Part shown: positions 7,168 to 11,345 of the stretch, piece after piece
How the letters are laid out: the number at the start of each line of letters is the position of its first letter
Position numbering within the stretch: the stretch's first letter is position 1
Origin: Crocinitomicaceae bacterium
Lineage (GTDB): Bacteria > Bacteroidota > Bacteroidia > Flavobacteriales_D > Crocinitomicaceae
Length of the DNA stretch: 11,345 bases
Assembly: GCA_013215515.1 (NCBI GenBank)
Contig: JABSPC010000013.1
Location: 1-11,345 of the forward strand
Direction of reading: 5' to 3'
Made by a program: the position numbers and the translations under genes
The notes under the pieces: generated by a model
What the model was told of the DNA's origin: nothing
What the model saw: only the letters and a program-made list of their open reading frames with translations
Databases searched by the model: none

Positions 7168-7198
7168 GCCTTCAATTCAAAATTGAAGGCTTTTTTTT
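7168..7198 (+). terminator. Strong intrinsic terminator between cysN and the sulfite reductase gene
   Basis: GCCTTCAATT (7168-7177) and AATTGAAGGC (7181-7190) form a perfect 10-bp stem with a 3-nt CAA loop, followed directly by eight T (7191-7198). Upstream AAAG can extend the stem against the T tract. It reads only in the plus direction. It ends 17 nt before the sulfite reductase ATG, with no recognisable promoter between them, so expression of that gene seems to need read-through or regulated antitermination. Confidence 0.92.
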
Positions 7199-7215
7199 AT
7201 TTAAAAACAATTGAA

Positions 7216-9318
7216 ATGAAAAGTTTTAGAACAGAGTTTGAGCAAGAGTCAGAAATTGGCAGAGCTCTCGTAGAAAAAGACATTATTGATTTGGAACAAA
7301 AGATTCGAGATTTCCACAGTGGAGAACTCGACGACGAACGATTTAGAACGTTGAGGTTGGCAAGAGGTGTTTATGGTCAACGCCAAACGGGAGTACAAAT
7401 GATCCGAATCAAAATTCCTTATGGGAAATTGAACGGTAAACAATTGGAACGGATTTGCGACGTATCGGAAGAATATTCGACAGGTAAATTACACATTACT
7501 ACCCGCCAAGATATTCAAATTCACTATGTCGAACTCGATCGAACACCAGAGCTATGGGCAGAATTGGAGAAGGATGAAATAACACTGCGTGAAGCTTGTG
7601 GTAACACTGTTAGAAATGTTACGGCTTCTGCATTATCTGGAATAGATCCCGAGGAAGAGTTCGATGTTCGTCCATATGCAGATGCGGTATTCAGGTATTT
7701 TTTGCGCAATCCTATATGTCAGGAAATGGGACGGAAAATTAAAATTTCGTTTTCAAATAACGTAGCAGATACTGCGCTATCGTTCATGCATGACTTAGGT
7801 TTTGTAGCCAAATATCGACTTGGAGAGAAAGGATTTAAGCTCGTTGTAGCAGGAGGACTTGGATCACAATCAAGGCAGGCAGATGTTCTGTTTGATTTCC
7901 TTCCCATAGAGAAAATTATTCCCGTAACCGAAGCAGTGCTGCGCTTGTTTGAACGAAATGGCGAACGTACGAATCGTATGAAGGCACGGTTGAAGTTTTG
8001 GGTTCGTGAAATTGGCATTGAAGCGTTTAAAGCTGAACTCAATAATGAATTGAAGTCTGTTGAGAAGGGTAATATCCCAATTGAAAACTTCGAATTTGAT
8101 ATTCAAGTTCCATTGATTGATGATGAAATTCATATTCAAGATATAGAAGAAAAGCAATTTATCGAGTGGAGGAATATTAATATTATTCAACAAAAGCAAG
8201 AAGGTTTATTTGCCATTGGTGTAAAGGTTAGACTGGGAGATTTTACAACAATTCAGGCTAGAAAAATTGCTGAGTTTGTTACTCTCTATACGGGTGATGA
8301 GTTAACATTAACAATTGATCAAAACTTGGTGATTCGTCACGTACAGGAAAAGCAATTGGCTCGATTCTTCTATTTACTCAAAGCTTTGGATTTGGTAGAT
8401 GTAGGTTACGGAAAATCGACAGATATTACGGCATGTCCAGGTACGGATACTTGTAATTTAGGAATCGCGAATAGCACGGCGTTGAGTAATGTATTGGAAG
8501 AAGTTCTTACTCTAGAATATCCTAAGTATAGAGATCAAAGTATTATTTCGATCAAAATAAGTGGATGTATGAACGCTTGTGGCCAGCACATGATTGCAAA
8601 CCTAGGATTTCAAGGAATGTCAATTCGCACAAAGGACAAACGCGTTGTGCCTGCAATTCAAGTTCTGTTAGGAGGAGGAAATCTTGGTGATGGAAAAGGT
8701 CGATTTGCGGATAAAGTAATCAAGATCCCAAGTAAGCGGGCGATTGAAGCTTTACGTCTTGTACTGGATGAGTTTGAAACTTCAGAGCGTGATTCATTTT
8801 TGAATTTCTATGATTCGAAAGGCGAAAAGTACTTCTATGATTTATTGAAACCACTTGGTGATTTGGAGTCTTTAAAAGACACTGATTTCATTGATTGGGG
8901 GCAAGATGAATTGTATAAAAAGGAAATTGGAATTGGCGAATGTGCTGGTGTTGTGATCGATTTGGTTTCAACCTTATTCAAAGAAACAGAAGTTAAACTG
9001 GATTTATCTAAAGAAGCTATTGAGAAAAACTCCTTTGGAGATTCAATTTATCATAGCTATAGCGCAATTGTAAATACGGCTAAAGCAATGTTGACTTCAG
9101 AAGGAAAGAGAACGAATTCACATACAGCGATTATCAATCAATTTGATGAAGAGTTCGTGCAAAGTGGAAAATTGAAATTCGATTTCTTATTTAAAACGAC
9201 TGCTTTAAAAATGAGAAATGAAAAGCCATCGAAAGAAGTCGCAGAAAAATTAATAAAGGATGCTCAATCGTTCTATGGTGTTACGATAGCGAAACGAATC
9301 CTACAAACAGAAAATTAG
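7216..9318 (+). CDS. sir: Ferredoxin-type sulfite reductase (siroheme/[4Fe-4S]) with C-terminal HEPN-like domain
   Basis: Reduces sulfite to sulfide with six electrons. The 700-residue product has the ferredoxin-like half domain (GQRQTGVQMIRIKIPYG, then LHITTRQDIQIHYVEL), the siroheme-contacting NTVRNVTASALSGID, and the four cluster/siroheme cysteines C407, C413, C451 and C455 in CX5C (ACPGTDTCNLG) and CX3C (GCMNACGQ) motifs. A nitrite reductase has a similar fold; the neighbours decide for sulfite. After GIGECAGVV (574-580), residues about 585-700 form a helical extension that resembles a HEPN domain, with R632-TNS-H636. From memory, HEPN-fused reductases of this kind are annotated in Bacteroidota. 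No flavoprotein subunit is nearby, so ferredoxin is the likely donor. The ATG at 7216 is chosen because the upstream TTG at 7183 lies inside the terminator stem. Confidence 0.92.
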   Translation: MKSFRTEFEQESEIGRALVEKDIIDLEQKIRDFHSGELDDERFRTLRLARGVYGQRQTGVQMIRIKIPYGKLNGKQLERICDVSEEYSTGKLHITTRQDIQIHYVELDRTPELWAELEKDEITLREACGNTVRNVTASALSGIDPEEEFDVRPYADAVFRYFLRNPICQEMGRKIKISFSNNVADTALSFMHDLGFVAKYRLGEKGFKLVVAGGLGSQSRQADVLFDFLPIEKIIPVTEAVLRLFERNGERTNRMKARLKFWVREIGIEAFKAELNNELKSVEKGNIPIENFEFDIQVPLIDDEIHIQDIEEKQFIEWRNINIIQQKQEGLFAIGVKVRLGDFTTIQARKIAEFVTLYTGDELTLTIDQNLVIRHVQEKQLARFFYLLKALDLVDVGYGKSTDITACPGTDTCNLGIANSTALSNVLEEVLTLEYPKYRDQSIISIKISGCMNACGQHMIANLGFQGMSIRTKDKRVVPAIQVLLGGGNLGDGKGRFADKVIKIPSKRAIEALRLVLDEFETSERDSFLNFYDSKGEKYFYDLLKPLGDLESLKDTDFIDWGQDELYKKEIGIGECAGVVIDLVSTLFKETEVKLDLSKEAIEKNSFGDSIYHSYSAIVNTAKAMLTSEGKRTNSHTAIINQFDEEFVQSGKLKFDFLFKTTALKMRNEKPSKEVAEKLIKDAQSFYGVTIAKRILQTEN

Positions 9319-9320
9319 TT

Positions 9321-10112
9321 ATGAAAACAAATAAAAATACGAAGGTCACTTTGGTAGGTGCAGGTCCAGGTGATCCTAAATTGATAACATTGGCTGGAGT
9401 TGAAGCCTTGAAAGAAGCAGACATCGTTTTGTATGATGCCTTGGTGAGTAAAGAATTATTGAAATATGCAGATAATGCCGATTTCATCTACGTTGGGAAG
9501 CGTAAGAACAATCATCGGTATAGTCAAGATGAAATTAACCGCCTGATCGTTTCAAAGGCCTTTGAATATGGTAATGTAGTACGATTGAAAGGGGGGGATC
9601 CATTTATTTTTGGAAGAGGAGCGGAAGAAATTGAATATGTGGATTCATTTGGAATTGAAACTGAAGTGATTCCAGGTATTTCATCTGCAACTTCTGTCCC
9701 TCAACGACAAGGGATTTCACTTACGCAAAGAGGAGTATCGGAAAGCTTTTGGGTAATTACGGGAACTACAACTCAACGGAAGTTATCACAAGATTTAGCA
9801 TTGGCTGCTCAAAGTACTGCAACGGTTGTCTTGCTGATGGGAATGTCAAACCTCGGAAGTATCGTAAGGGAATATCAGACTTTGGGTAAAGGAAATATTC
9901 CAGTTGCGATAATCCAAAATGGCTTCCTTGAAAACGAAAATGTTGGAATCGGTCGAATTGATACAATTGAGGAAATTGTAAAGGATCAAGGGCTTTCTAA
10001 TCCATCAATTATTGTAATCGGAGAAGTGGTAAGAACGAGTAATAAACTTGCAGCCATTTATGATGACGTTGAATCTTTCTACACTGAAAAATCTAATAAT
10101 CTAAAATCATGA
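9321..10112 (+). CDS. cobA: Uroporphyrinogen-III C-methyltransferase (SUMT, CobA)
   Basis: Transfers two methyl groups from S-adenosylmethionine to uroporphyrinogen III to give precorrin-2, the first committed step to siroheme. The 263-residue single-domain protein has the first tetrapyrrole-methylase signature VGAGPGDPKLITLAGVEALK near residues 11-30, then VVRLKGGDPFIFGRGAEE, VIPGISSATSVPQRQGI with the THR-like segment replaced by SLTQRG, and FWVITGT. The gene starts 2 nt after the sulfite reductase stop, and its TGA overlaps the next ATG. The siroheme made would serve the adjacent reductase. A run of seven G (9591-9597) encodes the conserved Lys-Gly-Gly and the frame is intact across it. 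Confidence 0.96.
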   Translation: MKTNKNTKVTLVGAGPGDPKLITLAGVEALKEADIVLYDALVSKELLKYADNADFIYVGKRKNNHRYSQDEINRLIVSKAFEYGNVVRLKGGDPFIFGRGAEEIEYVDSFGIETEVIPGISSATSVPQRQGISLTQRGVSESFWVITGTTTQRKLSQDLALAAQSTATVVLLMGMSNLGSIVREYQTLGKGNIPVAIIQNGFLENENVGIGRIDTIEEIVKDQGLSNPSIIVIGEVVRTSNKLAAIYDDVESFYTEKSNNLKS

Positions 10113-10678
10113 ACGAGCTTTATCCGATTTTTTTAAAGGCAGATCAGATCAACATATTGCTTATTGGTGGAGGAAGTGTTGGAGCTGAAAAATTACACTT
10201 TTTACTTAAATCAAGCCCACAAGCAAAGGTTGAAATCGTTTCTGAATCATTTGATGATGAGGTTATTGTATTGGCACAAAAATTTAGCTTGCCATTATTT
10301 AAGGCTCGATTTAAAGAAGCGCATTTGAATGGAAAAACAATAGTCATTGCAGCTACAAACGATTTGGTAGTGAATGAAGAAATTTACGAACGATGTCGTG
10401 AGAAAAATATATTGGTGAACGTTGCTGACAATCCTGATTTGTGCGACTTCTACTTAGGAGGAATTGTAACAAAAGGGAATTTGAAAATTGCAATATCAAC
10501 CAATGGTAAATCACCAACGATGGCAAAACGAATGCGGCAATATTTGGAAGCTGAAATTCCCGATGACATTGATGAGTTATTAGAGAATTTGCGCACTTAT
10601 CGCCAAACACTCAATGGAGATTTTACCGAGAAAATAAATCGCCTTAATGAATTAACAAAGAACATAATTGAAAATTAA
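10109..10678 (+). CDS. Precorrin-2 dehydrogenase (possibly also sirohydrochlorin ferrochelatase)
   Basis: The 189-residue product corresponds to the N-terminal part of CysG and to Met8p/SirC proteins. It has YPIFLKAD at the N-terminus, the NAD-binding GGGSVGAEKL near residues 20-29, IAATND, NVADNPDLCDFYLGG, and the CysG-type AISTNGKSPTMAKRMRQYLE followed by a helical tail. It oxidises precorrin-2 to sirohydrochlorin with NAD+; Met8p-like members also insert iron, while SirC members do not, and this cannot be settled here. No separate CbiX/SirB chelatase is in the window. The ATG overlaps the cobA stop (ATGA), as in a coupled siroheme pair equivalent to a split CysG. Confidence 0.92.
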   Translation: MNELYPIFLKADQINILLIGGGSVGAEKLHFLLKSSPQAKVEIVSESFDDEVIVLAQKFSLPLFKARFKEAHLNGKTIVIAATNDLVVNEEIYERCREKNILVNVADNPDLCDFYLGGIVTKGNLKIAISTNGKSPTMAKRMRQYLEAEIPDDIDELLENLRTYRQTLNGDFTEKINRLNELTKNIIEN

Positions 10679-10679
10679 C

Positions 10680-10761
10680 TTCCCCCTTTGAAGGGGGATT
10701 CAGGGGGATGATAAACTACAATCCATGAATCACCTCCCTTAATCCCTCCTCAAGGAGGGAA
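10680..10761. repeat. Two-armed inverted repeat (REP/MITE-like element)
   Basis: Two 32-nt arms, 10680-10711 and 10730-10761, are inverted copies matching at 25 of 32 positions, around an 18-nt centre. Each arm itself folds: CCCCCTT/AAGGGGG at 10682-10697 and CCCTCCT/AGGAGGG at 10744-10759, each 7 bp with a 2-nt loop. The G/C-rich character stands out from the AT-rich neighbours. From memory, similar CCCCCTTTGAAGGGGG elements are widespread in Bacteroidota genomes. It fills the gap between the siroheme gene and the flavoprotein gene and could act as a transcript stabiliser or partial terminator, but there is no T tract. Confidence 0.85.
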
Positions 10762-10773
10762 AAAACAAACAAA

Positions 10774-11345
10774 ATGATTAAAACAGACATACTTATTATC
10801 GGTGCTGGTCCAGTAGGGCTTTTCACAGTATTTGAAGCGGGACTTTTAAAATTGCGCTGCCACTTGATTGATGCATTGCCACAACCAGGCGGACAATGTT
10901 CAGAAATTTATCCAAAGAAGCCGATATATGACATCCCAGCTTATCCAGAAGTGTTGGCGGGAGACTTGATCGATAATCTTATGGAACAAATTAAACCTTT
11001 CGAACCTGGATTTACTTTGGGTGAGTCAGCTGTGGAAATTGAAGAAACAGATGACAATCAGTTTATTGTGACCACTGATAAGGGAACTAAACATCAAGCT
11101 TCAGTGATAGCGATTGCGGGTGGACTGGGAGTTTTTACTCCACGAAAACCACCGGTGGAGCAATTAGAACGCTTTGAGTCGAAAGGGATCAACTATTTCG
11201 TCAAAGATCCTGAGCAATTTAGAGACAAGAAAGTTGTTATTTCTGGCGGTGGAGATAGTGCTCTTGATTGGGCAATCTACCTTGCTAATGGTGTGGCGAA
11301 AGAAGTGTCATTGATTCATAGAAGTCAACGATTTCGAGCTCACCC
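10774..11345 (+). CDS. TrxR-like ferredoxin-NADP+ reductase (partial, cut by the right edge)
   Basis: The first 190 codons of a flavoprotein of the FNR2/YumC type, which moves electrons between NADPH and ferredoxin. The FAD-binding GAGPVGLFTVFEAGL is at residues 10-24, followed by LPQPGGQCSEIYPKKPIYDI, AGGLGVFTPRKP and the NADPH-binding GGGDSALDWAIYLANG; the visible end is HRSQRFRAH. The redox CxxC of true thioredoxin reductases is absent and is replaced by the GGGDSALDW context typical of FNR2. The ATG at 10774 follows an A-rich leader. It is in line with the siroheme genes but separated by an inverted-repeat element, so co-transcription is not assured. The natural role is to reduce the ferredoxin used by the sulfite reductase. 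Confidence 0.93.
   Translation, partial: MIKTDILIIGAGPVGLFTVFEAGLLKLRCHLIDALPQPGGQCSEIYPKKPIYDIPAYPEVLAGDLIDNLMEQIKPFEPGFTLGESAVEIEETDDNQFIVTTDKGTKHQASVIAIAGGLGVFTPRKPPVEQLERFESKGINYFVKDPEQFRDKKVVISGGGDSALDWAIYLANGVAKEVSLIHRSQRFRAH

Noticed and set aside
7183..7215. TTG start giving an 11-residue longer sulfite reductase
   Set aside because: It falls in the 3' arm of the terminator hairpin and encodes residues from the T tract.
9591..9597. Run of seven G as a possible frameshift site in cobA
   Set aside because: The frame is continuous and the run encodes the conserved Lys-Gly-Gly-Asp segment.

Overview
The window looks like chromosomal DNA of a member of the Bacteroidota, probably a flavobacterial lineage. 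It is AT-rich, most starts have A-rich leaders rather than strong Shine-Dalgarno sites, two intergenic octamers match the Bacteroidota -7 promoter consensus TAnnTTTG, and the sulfite reductase has a C-terminal extension that I remember from this phylum. This assignment is an inference from sequence character.

Layout. Positions 1-2889 (minus) hold the first 963 codons of a very large protein with fibronectin-III-like segments and no signal peptide, cut by the left edge. A gene-free stretch of about 560 bp follows (2890-3452). An Lrp/AsnC-family regulator (3453-3908, minus) is divergent from an assimilatory sulfate reduction cluster on the plus strand. That cluster runs: small DUF2061-type membrane protein (4064-4294), cysH (4291-4899), cysD (4909-5805), cysN (5808-7052), a 27-codon leader ORF with tandem Cys codons (7057-7140), an intrinsic terminator (7168-7198), ferredoxin-type sulfite reductase with a HEPN-like C-terminal domain (7216-9318), cobA/SUMT (9321-10112), precorrin-2 dehydrogenase (10109-10678), an inverted-repeat element (10680-10761), and a TrxR-like ferredoxin-NADP+ reductase cut by the right edge (10774-11345).

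How the genes work together. CysD/CysN activate sulfate to APS, CysH reduces the activated sulfate to sulfite, and the siroheme/[4Fe-4S] sulfite reductase makes sulfide. CobA and the precorrin-2 dehydrogenase supply siroheme. The flavoprotein at the right edge probably feeds electrons through ferredoxin, since no CysJ-like subunit is present. No APS kinase (cysC), sulfate transporter or cysteine synthase is seen here.

The most interesting part is 7053-7198. The leader ORF begins 4 nt after the cysN stop and carries two consecutive Cys codons. Just downstream a 7-nt segment (7106-7112) can pair exactly either with 7094-7100 or with 7167-7173, and the latter is the 5' arm of the terminator. This has the geometry of a trp-type attenuator that would sense cysteine supply and switch the sulfite reductase/siroheme half of the cluster separately from the sulfate-activation half.
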